Shown here piece after piece: positions 37,861 through 51,400 of a DNA stretch of 64,000 nt (position 1 is its first letter; each line of letters opens with the position of its first letter). The position numbers and the translations under genes are program-made. Under the pieces are notes generated by a model, which had not been told where the DNA came from, searched no databases, and saw only the letters and a list, made by a program, of their open reading frames with translations. Source of the DNA: Channa striata (Eukaryota; Chordata; Actinopteri; Anabantiformes; Channidae); the NCBI GenBank assembly GCA_033026295.1, contig CM065170.1:32992963-33056962 (forward strand). Direction: 5' to 3'.

Positions 37861-38294
37861 AAGAGGAGGAAGAATGACAGACGAGCGCGACTGGAGAGGG
37901 CAAAACAAGGATGAAGAAGAAATCTAGGGGGTAGGAAAGGACAGGAGTGGAGGATGAGGAGTTGTTCAAGAGAATGGGGAAGACAGGGACAGCAGATGTG
38001 GAGGAAGAGGAGAGGAGAAGCAGATATGAAGAACAAAGAGACGACAAGTCATGAGGAATAAGAGGAGGAGTAGGTAGAAAAGGAAGGAAGGAAAAGAAGG
38101 AGGACATAAAGAATAAAGGGGAAAATAAGGGGCAAGGAGGAAGATGAAAGTGGTTGGACGAGGAGACGAGAAGGAGGCTGAAGAAGAGCAGGCGATTCAA
38201 CTTAGAAGAAAGGAAGGATGAGAATCCTCGAGGAGGCAGAAAGAGGACAAAGGATACAAGTGGATAAGCACAAGAGAGACAGAGCGAAAGAGAA
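37861..38294 (+). repeat. Long purine-rich (A/G) tract
   Basis: About 430 bases, overwhelmingly A and G on the plus strand, with many GGAAGGA, GAGGAGG and AAGAAGA units and few interruptions. The minus-strand open frames rich in Ser, Pro and Leu are a by-product. Confidence 0.85.
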
Positions 38295-39160
38295 CCAGGC
38301 CTGGTCTAATAAAGAACAATGGGACTCTGTGTGGCTGCTTGGACTTTCACGTTATCAGATGACCTTATTGGCAGGGGTCACGTAATAACCTAATACCCAC
38401 CGCATTTCTGTCGTTTACACTTTTGTGCTAATTTATGAACGAAAGCCATAAAAATGATTAGGATGTAAAAGACGACCAGGACAAAAAGGAATATTTATAG
38501 AACACTCTAAAACATGAGAATTCGGCGTTTCCTGAAGAAAATGCGTGTGAGCAGCAGGTGCTCGCAGCCTTGGAAGCCCTGAACAATTATTAATGAAAGC
38601 ACGTGAACACAAACTTATTTCAGCAGATTAGTATTGAACACTGACGCAGGGATCGTAGCTGCTGCGGTTATGCTCGAACGTCTGGAAAAATGTTTTTACA
38701 TATTTGCAGTTTCGTGACGCTCCAGCAGGAGGCGGCTGAACATTCGAAGAACTGAATAATAAAAAAAAATTAAAGTAATGATAAAAACAATTTTTCTGCA
38801 CATTTGCATATTTAATGAGCCTGAAGGCACCGAACACTTTTGTGTTTTCACATCTGTAACACAGACTGCCATTCAACATTCATATTCATAGAAATATTAA
38901 TATAGATGACCGTACATTAGTTATGAGAACCAGGTACGGAAGACGTACGGAAGATCAGAATAATAATTATAATAATAAAAAGACCATAAAGTCACAAACG
39001 CACGTAACACAGCGGATGGGAACGCAGCACCTGATGTGGATAACTATGGAAAAAGATGGAAATACAAAAATCATTTTTCATGTGAGTGAAGCCGATCAAA
39101 GCATCGACGCCGCCTCCGATAACAAGCGGCTTCAAAACGACCCGGAGCAACAACCGGTAA
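38295..39160. other. Gene-free stretch between purine tract and CpG island
   Basis: Nothing recognised apart from AT-rich sequence and a short AAT/TAAT run near 38960. Confidence 0.5.
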
Positions 39161-39164
39161 ATGA

Positions 39165-39440
39165 GGCGGCGACGTGAACCGACCTTCTGTCCGCCCGATG
39201 GAGGCGGCCGCCGTCTCTTCTTCGTGCCTTTCCCTCCCCTCGTCCCGCCGGAAACGACAGAAGAAGTTGCTCGGAGTTGGTTCCCGGACGCAGAAGTTGG
39301 TCGCGGCGACGGACGATCGCGTCTGGCGGAGCAGCACGAGCGGAGACGCTGTTCGGACGGAGGGAGCGGTGACGTCAGGCGGGGGCGGGGCGGGGCCACG
39401 CTGGCTCCGCCTCCCCCTGAACCATCACAGAGGAGCGTCC
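39165..39440. promoter_or_regulatory. CpG island with GC boxes and a full CRE
   Basis: About 270 bases dense in CpG, with a perfect cAMP-response element TGACGTCA (39370-39377) immediately followed by overlapping Sp1-type boxes GGGGGCGGGGCGGGG (about 39381-39395). This looks like a housekeeping-type promoter. The nearest downstream coding start on the minus strand is sh3bp4 (about 8 kb away), whose non-coding first exon is distant in other vertebrates. A minus-strand donor-like AAG|GTCGGT lies near 39183. The direction of transcription is not proven. Confidence 0.5.
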
Positions 39441-40489
39441 GCGTCAGTCCACTGTCAACTCATGTCTGATATTTTCATGTTTCATAACCTCAGATTACAC
39501 GTGATCACCGGCTCTCCAACTACTTGGATACTTGTAGTAGTGGATTACTCTAGAGTAATCGAGTACTTTCGAGTAAAGCATTTGGAATGGGACGATTCCA
39601 GGCGCCACTTGCACTTTCGCTCGAGCCCCGAGTTCCTGGCCCCTCTGTTGCCAGATCTGCCTCGACCCCGGAGCATCAGGTTCACCATCGGTGTTAGTGG
39701 TGCGAGAAAAGCTTTTAATGACAGACTGGGAAACGTGTCCACGAAAAACCGAACGCTGCAGAGACCTGGCTCGCACCGCTCTGGAAAGAGGCTTCAGACA
39801 GCAGAGAGGACAACTCGCTCGAGTGCGTTGGGTCAATGAGATGAAAGGGGAAGGTCTGTCAGACTGATGAAAGCGCTTTCTGTTCCCCGAGCACAGGAAA
39901 AAACACTTACATAAACTCTCAGGCAGCTTTCATATGCTCTTCTCAACAAAAGTGCGGGTGTCGTTAAAGGAAACACATCTCCATCAGAGATTCTTTAATC
40001 TAGCGGAGATGTTCGAGGAGTTATTGAGATGACAGCACGAAGCCGACTCTGTGCGTGCGTTTTAAAAAGGGAAAGCAAAGCTCTGAGTTTAGTTCAGTTC
40101 AAGCCGTTTAACGAGCCAACTCTCAACAAACGGTGTCTCATTAGCAGAGGAACCGTCCGGCAGCACGAGCCGTTTTAGCTCCGCCGAGCATTATAGTGGT
40201 CATCACAGGCCCAGCTGATCACAGGTATTTGGCGTTTTGTGCCACATTCAACACGCTCCAAATTCAATTTTTGTTTTCACTGGCTTTTTGTGTCTTTTTA
40301 AAGCCGTACTCATGGATCGGGCCTTCGTGTGAATTGAGTTTTAATGGAATATTTCTTGTTTAAAAGTTACAAAGTTAACAAATGTTAGTGAAAAAAGGGA
40401 AGGACAAGGTCACAAATAGATGGTAAATTACCAAAAAGACACACAAAGGTCCACGTACATTTTAAAGAGAGAAACACGAGAAAAAATGA

Positions 40490-40640
40490 CTTTAGCATAA
40501 ATACATTTGAAGCGAGATGACACAAAACAGAGACAGAAGACAATCAAAAATAGACACTAAATGACCCAAAAAAACAAAAATATGAGCAGAAACACACAAG
40601 AAATAGTCAAAAGGAGACGAAAAATGACCCAACATGAACA
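40490..40640 (+). repeat. Degenerate ACAAAATGACC minisatellite, block E
   Basis: Units such as GATGACACAAAACAGAGACA, AAATGACCCAAAAAAAC and GAAACACACAAGAAATAG. Confidence 0.45.
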
Positions 40641-42324
40641 ATATATTGAACTGATGTGAATTTGCATGTGTGTGAAAATAAAGCAAACCAAGGGGCCGCG
40701 CAATAAAACTCAGCCGGCACGGGGACTGAAAAGGATCCAACTGGGCACATCCATCAATCCAGCCACAACACGCAGCCCATTTGGACCGACCTGAGCGCTT
40801 TTGGTCGTTTTCCCAGCTTATCCGGCATCGTGTCTCAGTCAGAGGGAAGAAAAGTCGGTTGTCGTTCAGCAGTAAAAAACGCATTTAATTAAGTATCGAT
40901 TTCCATCAGGTTAAAAACCCCAGTGCAACAGAACAACAAAGAACATTTGACGGGAGATATTTACATTTTCCCCTTTACGCGCCACTAAACGCCGTCGACA
41001 AATCGCGTCTCCCGGGGTCACTGCTCGGTGAACGTGCTAAACAGATCGAACTCAACGAGAAATCAGCCTCGTTGGATTTGAGGAGGGTCGGACGCTTCAA
41101 GGGTTCAGGTTCATTGCACTGCTGCCTGCGTGCAACAGCTGATCCTGATTCTGCAACTTTTCCTCAGGAGACATTTTCAAGGAGGGGGCGAGCGCGCCGT
41201 CTCCGCCCGGCTCTGTGTCTCGACAGCCCACGCTTCTCCTCGGAGGCTTTGCACTCATGCAAATAGAAGTATGTCCACAGCTCTGGGCGCCCCGACTCTG
41301 ACCGTCTGACCCGCTAAATCCTCCGCCGCATACAGAAGAACAAATCAAACAGTCTGTGACGCCTGCAGCTGTGACCTCAAACACATCAAATGCACGAGCA
41401 AAGCTCAAAGAAAAGTCCACTTTGATCTGCTCCGCTGTAAAAGCTGGACCATCAGACGTCTTTCCAACCAGAAACTCCAGCACATGCTGCAGTGAGGCAT
41501 CTGTCTGCCCCCACCCCCCCAGCCAACCCCCCCACAGTCGTGCCTGCGGGAGCTTTTAAAGGCTGCACCCAGAGTTTCCAGCAAGGCGGCTAATTAGAGC
41601 AACAACAGCTGGAGAGGAGAGGAGAAAGTCCTTTTACAGCTGAAATTCAAAAGCGCCTCCTAATTAATCCCATAAAAGTAAGGTGGCAGATTTGAAGCTG
41701 CTGCATTTTCATTTTTAATAAAAAGCTTTTCTTTTGGAAACGTCTGGCAGATTTTGCAGACTCTAAAGGCCAACGTGGCTTTCACCGTCGGCCTTCAGGC
41801 TGGGTACTCAGGAGCTCTCGTTCACCGCGTGCGTTTGTGCCGGACTCAGACATTTCAGTCACACCCCAGAAGATGTAGAATTTACCAAATGTCACACGTC
41901 TCTTTTTTCTTTTCTTCTTATGCCCCGAGTTCGTGACGAAGCTCCAGCAGCTTCAGAAAAGTTGAAAAAACGCTGTGATTTATCTTCATGCTTTGTCATC
42001 CCGTACTGTCAGGCCCGGGGGGGTGGGGGAGCGGGGGGTATTGATGGATGTACTTATGAAGCGGCTGGAGATCAGCGATATCCATTCAGCAGGACACACT
42101 CACCTTGGATCGGCACCTTTTTGAAAAGACATTTCCACATATTCCACATGTCACGTGAAGAGCCTGATGCTCCTGAATCAGAACTTCTTCATCTTCACCT
42201 GCTTCTTTATTCACACATTGTTCGTGACTCTGAAAGTCACTGTGCACTTTGTGCAGCCAGGCTGTTTTTTGATAGTTATAGTTTTTTTATCATTGTTTTA
42301 AATGATATGTGTTGTCTTGTGTTC

Positions 42325-42410
42325 TATGTCACTATGATCCTAGAGGAACATTGTTTCATTTCACTCTCTCTCGACTGTTGAGGATTGAAATGACATTGAA
42401 AAACATGAAT
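42325..42410 (+). mobile_element. Degenerate L2-type LINE 3' tail
   Basis: ATGATCCTAGAGGAACATTG, then TTTCATTTCACTCTCTC, then GATTGAAATGACATTGAAA resembles the consensus end of fish L2-like elements (a conserved GGAACGTTGTTTC-type block, then TTGAAATGACAATAAA). It has diverged and has no tandem tail. Confidence 0.45.
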
Positions 42411-45400
42411 AATTTTGATTGTTGACGCTTATTATCAGCAGACGTCTGAACTTTTGAAACTTTTTCTTTCGGCACCCTAACAAACCCGATGAAGGCCACA
42501 GTGTTGCTGGAGGTTCGACCTTTTCAGCTCAGTCCTCACGTCCATCCGCCTTGACAGCAGGTAAGAAGTTCTCGGGTAGAAGTAAAAGAAATAATCGAGT
42601 TTGGTCCTGGAAAAGCACAAGAAGAATGAACCTTTTTTCTAATCCACAAAAACAGCAACTCATGTCATTCAGGGGGGAAAATATCATTTACATTCATCTT
42701 TATATTTTATATTATGGCCAAAACCACATGATGATGAACATGATGCTCCAACACCCACTTTGAACCTCAGTAATAAACACGTTTGTGACAGTTTCAACCT
42801 AAAAGCTGAGAAAGTGGAACCTTTTCAGACTTCCTGGCAGAGCCGCTGCAGATTGTAGAGTTTCACTTGGTACAGAGACCACATTGCAGCTTGGTTCTAC
42901 GTTTCTCTCCCCTTACACGCTAAAAGACACTCACAATATCTGGACTTTAATCAAGAATTTCAAGAATGTCAGCGGCGTTAAAGAAAACAGACGCCGCCTG
43001 AGAGATTTGGCCCAAAGAGCTGGGAGCTGCTACAAAGAGGTGAAGCCCGTCTCCGCGCGGCCGTTGCTGCCCTGCAGTTCAGCTCCTGTTAGAGGCCCAG
43101 ACGGGATTCGACGAGTCTATTCACACCGGCTGAAAGGGAAACTGAAAAGGAGCCATTCTATTCACGGCTTCATCAAGTGGCCTCGCTATCAGCGCCGGGT
43201 CGCTTTGCATCAGAATAAGTCAGCGTTCTGCTTGTCAGCCAGGTTGGTTCTGGAGGGAAACGGCAGGAATTTGGTCCGTTTCAGATGACGCCTCAATGCA
43301 AAGGGAGGAATTCCTGAAAATGTGACGTGTGCATGTGCGGAGAAAGGAGCCGCCTGCAGATTAACCTCCCAGGGAGAGGATTTGTTGTTCCCGTGCAACC
43401 AAAGCTGAGCTGATCCCGCACTTCATTTTGTGGGAATGCTTGAAATATGGCAAGCGCACAATAAGAAGCTCATTTTAAAAAATATTTACTGACATGGACG
43501 TGAATGGGCAAACGTCTCGTTCAGATGTTCAAAATGTTTGAACCCTTGACCAAAAGAGACGGCGTTAAAGTGTAATAAAACCACAGGAACCTGAATTATT
43601 GATGCTGACAGACACATGAAGAGTGCAGCTCGCAGCACAGAGCAGCAATATCGGGTTTGAAATTGCAGGAAATGTGGAGTTCTCGCTGAGAGAACAGAGG
43701 ATTCTCATCTTCAAAACCCTTTTCTGCTTCCTATTATTTCCCCTGCTCCTCTCCGCTCCCCAGCCCATTCCTCTTCCTCCTGCCTCCATCTGTCCGTTTA
43801 CCACGGCTTCACGTTCGCGGCTGCCAAACCTGTTCACGGGAAATTACTTATTCATCGCTTCTCCGGCGTGTGGCAGCAGGAAAAAGGCCACAGATTTGGA
43901 GGGCTGTATCTTCAGGCGAGCGCACACCTGGATTCTGCAGCTCCTTCTGCTCCGCTTAGCCTCACAAACCCTGACGCTAAATGAGTTCAGTCAGCCGACA
44001 CTTTGGTTCTTGTGTTTTCGATTCCTACTCCCGATCTGCTTCTGTCACCATGATGGAACCGGAGGAAGCTTTAAATCCGTAAATCCACAAATCCCTGCCT
44101 ACTAAATGCTCATCGTCGCCGCTCTTCTTCTTCTTCCTCTTCTTCTTCTTCTGTTGCTCCTATGAAGAGCTACTGACACCAAGAGCGAGTGACAGAGATT
44201 CAGCTCAAGGACACTCGATGAGACACGACTGACGATGTTTTCCCTTTTACAAATGGACGTGCAGTGTTCTGGCAGCGGCTTCGAACGGTGCTTCATCCTG
44301 TGAGATGATAATCAGACACGTCACATATTGATGGGGTCACATATTTTATTGCTCACTCAATATAGCGAAAGCTTAAAATAGCCGCGGTAACCTTGTAAAT
44401 GACCATCTAAAGTGAAGCGCGTTTGATTTATGTGATGGATGGATTTATGCCGCTCTCAGAAAGTTTTTTCCACTAAATTCAGTCAAAATGAGCGAGCGAG
44501 TTTTGTTTTATTATAATTTTGTTCTGATTTGAGGTTTTTCAACTTGAAATGACGAGTTGAATGAATAAACTTCTGCAATTTCCTTCAACTTTCAAAGAAA
44601 CGGAAACGAGCAGACTTCCCAGCATGCATTGTTTGTTCTAATGTGAAAACATAAATCACGCTGGAAACTTTGTGCGTCTTTGTTTTTATTACATTGCTCC
44701 TTTTCCTAATAATAACCATGAATAAAGAAAGTGTTTGTAATTGTGATGAAGGTTTGTGTTTAATTCGTGGGCATTTTAACATTGAATCTGTGTAAAACTG
44801 CATGTGATGTTTTTCTTCATGTCAACAGGAAAGAACTTATCACCATAAAAACATGAAAAAACTGATTTGAATAAGTTTTTAAGTGGAATGACTGTAAAGA
44901 AATTGATATTATAGATATTATATGAATGTTGAATAAACTTGACGTCTGGTGCACTGAACGTCTCTCTTAATGATTTTAAGGCAGCTGGTTTCCTTTAGGT
45001 AAATGAAACTAATCTGGACTCACAGGGTCTTTATCAAGGATTCGTCTGTATGTGTCTTCATTCACATCTGCAGCCTGACATTCTCAACACAGAATCCGGC
45101 ACATCTGCTTCCTGTGGGACTAAACTGCAAAGACAATTATGCTTTTGAGAGGCACAAATTCCCAACTTCATTACGTCAAACACCATGAGAATATGTTAAT
45201 TGTTTTCTAATGTATTGATACTGAGCACATCGATGTGTATGTGCCAAAATATCACATCTAATAATCAAGTATGAAGTTTTTAAAATCCTATGTGGCATCT
45301 AAAGAAAGTTTAAAAGCTTTACATGCGCGACCTGTCTGCGTTCACTGAGCTCTCACATCTGTGCAAAGACACTTTGACAAAGCAAAATCAATACGGAGGC

Positions 45401-48400
45401 TCTGCACAGGTAACGCAGAGCTCCTTCCTCTCTGTCGCGCCTCTTTTGTTAAATCATTATGTCTGAACTCTTGCCATCGGCCACTTCGGCTCGGCACCAA
45501 TTACCCACGAGTCCCCTCTGGTAGTCCTTGGGTTTCCCTTAGCAACCTGAGCCAGGTGAGAGTTTGTAAAGGTCAATGCTAAAAGACTTTCTGCAGAGAC
45601 AACCAACATTTTATCTTAATAAAAAAAACATTTCGGCTCATTTAAGAACCTAAATGTGATAATAATGCGAGGAGTCGCTGCACAAATAAATCCCGTGCGA
45701 TAAAGCAGCGCGGGCTCCGTCAGAGGCTGACGGCCTCATTTGTTTACAGTAAGACGTCTCAGTATTAATGTGGTAATAATTCAGCCGTGCACTTCGCTCA
45801 CTTTTATCCCCATTCATCTCACACCACCCCTCTGCTTCCTGCTAAATGTCTTTTCGGCCTTCGTTCGCCCGAGCTCCTCCTCCTCCATTGATCACAATTA
45901 TCAGGCGAGATTGATGAAGCTGCCGAGGAGACGGGGCGTCCACCGGAAGTCATCAAACTGGGCTTTAATTCCGTCGGGGGAAGCGTGTGTCTTCGGTGCG
46001 AGGGAGTCGTGGAGCAGCATAAATCTGCCGGTGACGCACAGAACCCCGTCAGGAGCCCGAGTGAGAATTAAAGCTCTATAAAAAAGTTGGATGGTCGATT
46101 CGCCTCCGCAGGAGACGGAGGGCGAGCGCGACGTGTTCGGTCACATTTCCTGTCTTCATTCCGTTAAGAGATGCTCCCAACATCAAAACATGTGCAAAAA
46201 AGACAAAGAAATCTGTCTTCAACCTTCAAGTCCCTCCTTCAATTATCCTCAAGAGAGAATTTCAAATTAAAAGCCCCCAAACGGTTGCATTTAAATGTAC
46301 AACAAACTACCCGTCGATTCCCGTACGAGCGTCTGAATCTGGTGTTTGCACGACTTTAGCTGTTTTTTCTTGTCGTTCTCATCAATGTGAAGAATTACAG
46401 GAATCTGCTGCTGCTGTTTGAGCAGGAAACAATGAACGAGAATAACAGCAAAGCAAAATAGCTCCTCAGATCAGACACTTCCTCTCCGATCATGGAGCAC
46501 ACTTCTCTGTCGTCTTCGGACGCCGTGATTCTCATTTGATTTGAAAGTGACGCACATCCCTGATTGACAGACGGGTTAATCAAGTTGTTTTTAATCTCGT
46601 TCAAAAGCTCCCCGACCGATTGTCATTATCCTAATGAGCTCCCTCTTGTTTCTGTTTAAAGCCCTCCGAGCGGCAGCTGTTCGAGTGCTCACATCGGAGC
46701 AGGATGGAGGCCACTTCCTGTCCCCAAAGCTCCCCGGTTCAATCCGGGCTGAACCGGCGTCTTTTACTGTGAGGACGCTCAGGATGAGGACTGAGTCTGC
46801 TTTCTCCTCCGGCGCCGTGGCAGCACCTCTGTCAGCCTGAAGCTGTTGTGACCTGAAGGCAGCTTAGCGTCCGCCATGTGGTCGCACGGCTGCCAGAGGC
46901 TGTGTGTGCACAGATTAGCTCTGTGTGGTCGCCGTCACGCTGGGCGCCGTCGTTTTTACTGCCGCGTCCTTTAGCTCAGTGCTTGGAGGTGTTAAAGACA
47001 CATGGGGACGAACAGCTGATGAAGCTGCTGTTTGTCGTGTCTTTTCACTCAAATAAATCCAGATTGTCTTTCATTTGACTGAATACGAGCATTTCAACCA
47101 ACGAGTGAAGGAACATGTGGAACTAACGTGTAACATTAATGTGTTTATGCTTTAGCTTTTCTGGTTTTGGAGGATTTAGTTTGGACGCTGGTATCGCTCA
47201 TCAGAAGCCTCCTCGGCTTTTACTTTTACCTTTACAAATAACTGTATGTGCAGAAAGGTTCCCATTGTGTCAGTGGCCATAACTCTGTGAAAAAAAACTC
47301 TGTGAGAAATGTTCCATTATTTGAAGGCACAAAATGCTGTTTCTCTTTAAAATTATCGTCATTTTGAGTCGTTGGGCGTGTCTTCAAACAAGACATATGA
47401 ACAGTAACAGTAATGTGTATTTGTAAAAAATACGATTCACATGTTGGCGATGAGCTCGACTGTTTAAACAAACGGTTAAAGAGTCCTCAAAGTCCACGCA
47501 CAGTTCTTCTCAAACCTCTTCATTGAATACGGAACCTACAGTCGGACTGAAGTGAGGTCCGTCTGTCTCTGAGACTCACTTGGACAGAAGCAGTGCAACT
47601 TGACCTCAGGTCTGAAAACCTCGTCTGGGTCCAGGTCTTTCTTTGTGGCGGGCAGGTTTGAGATCTGTCTGTGAACTGAGTCGCTCAATTAACCGAGCAA
47701 CAAGCTACAAACGTCCAACGCTCCAGACAGTGACGTGGAGGATGATGTCGGACTCTGACGTCACAAGCAAAGCAGTTACGGGCAGGAGCGCACGGTGAAA
47801 TAAACAGGCGAAGGGATCCTTCACAAGTCGACAGGTTTTGGGAGGAAATTCGATTTAGAGGATCAGCCACAAACTGAGCAGCTTGCAATGAGTGTTGTCG
47901 TTGGGGCGGGTCACTACTGACCTTGATTTAGTCCAGAGTCCGTGTGTAAACCTGTTTGTGTGTTTTCCTGTCAGTCCAATTAAGCCAGACTGTGAGCAAG
48001 AGGTGGATCTGTGGGCCACAAGGTAAGAGTGTGTGCGCAGAGGATGGAACGCTCTGATCCAGGACGCTCTAATCCGATCGGGGGTGAGAACAGAGGGAGG
48101 ACGGGATTAGGGGATTAGTGGGGGAAGATGCGACATGAGACGGCCACTCTGCAGCCGCAGGCGGCTCAGTCCGTTGGCAGGAAGGTCCAGGGATGTTTCT
48201 AATAAAGCTCCAATATTCATTTTAAGAGTTCAGATGTGAGGAACGAGCCTGCTGTTTATGTTGGGAAGTTTATTGTCATAAATCACCAATAACACAGTAA
48301 ATTCCACATGAAAACAGCATTATTTACTATTAAACCTTATAGGTATCGACATACTTTCTTATGCTAAACACTTTCTTGTATTAATATGCATTTTAATATT

Positions 48401-51400
48401 ATTTATTGTTGAATATAATAAATTTATGTTAAAAAGATTTTTAAACTGACGTTCAAAACCTTTAACGTTATTTTCTGAATGTGCCACTTTAGTGCCAGAC
48501 TGGCCCCCACTAATATTTCTAGATTGGCCCCAGCTGAGTAAGTGTGAGCTTCACAAATTTGATATTTCTGATCTGAATGTTTTTATTGAGATCTGGCTGC
48601 GGCATTTAGGTTTAATCCAGGACAAACAGACCGACTTGTGTCAAAACTATCAGACATAAATGTGTGTGTATAGAAATATTAAGTCCTTCTCCTTTGGTGA
48701 CACGTGGAATAATCTCCCGTCACTGTGCAGAATTAGTTTCTTGGTTTGTCAAAAAATACCTTTAAAGGCCAAATCTGAAGTGTGTGCCGGACGCAGGAGG
48801 ACAAACAACCATCTCGCCTGAGCTCCCGGCGACAACAGTCGGCCTTCACAAATCACCTGAGCGGCTCGATTGCAGCCATAACTCAGTGTAATGCTCCGGC
48901 CCTGAGCTCTCGCAAAACACTTTCCTCCTTCACAATATCCTGCTTTATGACAGTTTTTCCGCTGCTGTGCTGTAAACGGCCGAATGAGCCAGATGGGATT
49001 CGAGTTCGAAACCGAGGCTCCGTCCAGATAAAGCCGTGATCGGCAGATGTCAGCGGAGGTCAACACCGGCCAGCGTGGGCACCGCGATGCTCTGCCTCCG
49101 AGCCGCACTGCAGTGCCTCACCACATTACTGAGAATGTGCAGCCCAACAGAACTGAACCAAAGCGACTGGAGGCGTGAGGGGATCGTGAATCACCGCCAG
49201 CTTGATGTGATGAGCACAGAGTCGCTTTGCAGAGGCCCGCAGTGCCTCCTCAGGTCTGTGACTCTCAGAACCGACGGCTTCCACCTGTGCTCTCGCCATG
49301 TTTCCACCTCCTGAGGTTTTAACGTCAAGCATCCGTCTTCCTCCACATTCGCAACAAAAGGTGCGAATGTTCTTCACTAACTCCAAATCCACCTTGTTTA
49401 ATTATTGCATTTATTTATCTTTTTAAATACGCAGAGAAATAACAGTTTCCTCCAGAGTTTGGCCTCTTTGTTGCAAAAAATCCCTCAAATTTGACCCATT
49501 TCTCTTACATGACACGTATTTTACAACGAGTAAAGGGATTCAAAGCCACACAATGTCTCGGTCCTGCAGATTATTGTAAATATCCTTTGAAATCACTGGT
49601 TTCATAGAGACATTAGCAGACATCCTTTGGCTCCTCTGTGAGTTTGAATCCTGCTTTGGTGGCACGACACCGTGAGCCTGATGCATGGCTGCCCTCTCAT
49701 GGCGAGCGCTCACCACGGCAGGGAGTGTGATGTTCCCTCACACACCGAGGAAGGTCAGGTCAACAGAAACTCCTGACCTGCAGAAACACGTTTGAAGATT
49801 TCAGTCAGCGACGAGGTCAAACACACAGTGAAAAGGACCGACGGCCACTAACCAGGGCACCAGTGCCTCCAGTGCCAGGGCCAGGGGAGACTCAGGCCTG
49901 GCAAACCTTTCACAGCCCAGCGGGAGGCGCTGGCCGGTTGCTACGGCGACGGATGAGTTCAGGGACCTGGATCTCCGAGGACGCTGTCGCCCTGGAGAAA
50001 AGTATGCTGAAACAGACGCAGAAGACGAGGGGAAAGAGGGTTTGATGGTGAAAGGATGAGGGTAAAGATCTGACCTGCCGATGACCTGCAACAGACACGT
50101 CATGTGCTTTTATTCAATCATAATGTCATAATGGATAAACATGCAGTTTATGCTGCATTCACTTGTAAAGGACTGGGAGTTTATGGTTCTTATTTAACAA
50201 ATATAAAAATGTATATATATACTAGTTTTATAATATGGTTCCAAATTGAATAGTTAAAGACAAAACATTTTTTATAGAAAAACTATATTGTCACAAAATG
50301 ATGTACATCATCAAAATCTTGTGGTCAAATTTATTTAAATATTTCTTCACATTAAAAACCATCAACAAAAATATATAAAATGATTAAGTAATTTTAAAAA
50401 AAGTAAAAACCAGAATGTGTCACTCATTTTATTTGTGATAAAATTTTGCAAATTTTGCTCAAACCAAATAAATTACAGGATGCTGTTTTTGTCTTGTGTA
50501 AAAAAAAATTTTTAATTATGTATCTTTCAAACTATTTTAGTTCTACAAAAATAAAATCAAACTTGTTTGAATAAACTACAAGTAAAACACTGATTTATTG
50601 TTCTACTTAATGGTCAAAGGTGTGAGACAATAAATTTTAATTTAAAGCTCAAAATGATCTGTTTGGGATGAGACAAATAAAGACTTTGTAGGTGAGGAAG
50701 AGAGGGAGAGACGGCGTATGATGCTCTCTCGCCTGACTGGATGACTCCCATTTCCAGTATTTTTGGTCGCGTCTCGGCTCTTTGCTCGGCACAGAGTTGC
50801 AGTGTGCGAAGGAAACAATGAAACAGTCTGTAGTCGTCCGCGTGAGGAGTTTATTTTTCAGCAAACAAAGACGCGGCTCTGTTCTCCAAGACGCTGCCTT
50901 AGCGGAGGTCAGAGGTCACCGGAGGAAGTCATCTGGGGAATTCAGCACATTGTGGACGTTACTGGACTCTAATTCAATATTCAGATATAAACCTGCTTTG
51001 TCATGATGTTTAAGCGTTTTAAACCAGCAGGTGAAGGTGTGATTTCCAAGTCTAAAACCTCAAATCAACACGGAGATAAAATTTAAGCAACAAGTTATGT
51101 ATAAAATAAATATGCACATGGAAAAACCAAAAGATACTGACCAACAGACTTGAGTCTCTGAAAACTTGTTTTAGATTTTTTTTTTAATATGAGGCTGAAC
51201 ATGAATAATTTTTAAGGTACATTAATGTATCATTGAACATAAAGTCTGACAACATTATGTTTTAAATGAAAACCTTGTAAAATTATTTGTTCAACGGTGG
51301 TTAAAAAAGCAAAAAGTATCAGTATCAATCTGGACTTTCTCTATTAAAACTAATTATGTTTTACTTTTTCTGTTGTGAATGTGAAAAGCAACATCGTGTT

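Noticed and set aside
37718..38200. 160-codon minus-strand open frame rich in Ser, Pro and Leu
   Set aside because: Direct result of the homopurine tract on the other strand.
39174..39839. 221-codon plus-strand open frame over the CpG island
   Set aside because: Open because of high GC content. There is no domain or repeat of a known protein, the residue mix changes abruptly where GC content drops, and it overlaps promoter motifs.
41920..42381. 153-codon plus-strand open frame
   Set aside because: Its end is a degenerate LINE tail and the rest resembles no protein. A minus-strand donor-like site at about 42101 is isolated.
46730..46760. GGTTCAATCC-type tRNA T-loop look-alike
   Set aside because: No acceptor stem, D-arm or anticodon arm can be placed around it.
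49801..50103. Minus-strand open frame with an acceptor-like CTCCAG and Arg/Pro-rich peptide
   Set aside because: Open in two frames by composition, no domain recognised, no partner exon found.
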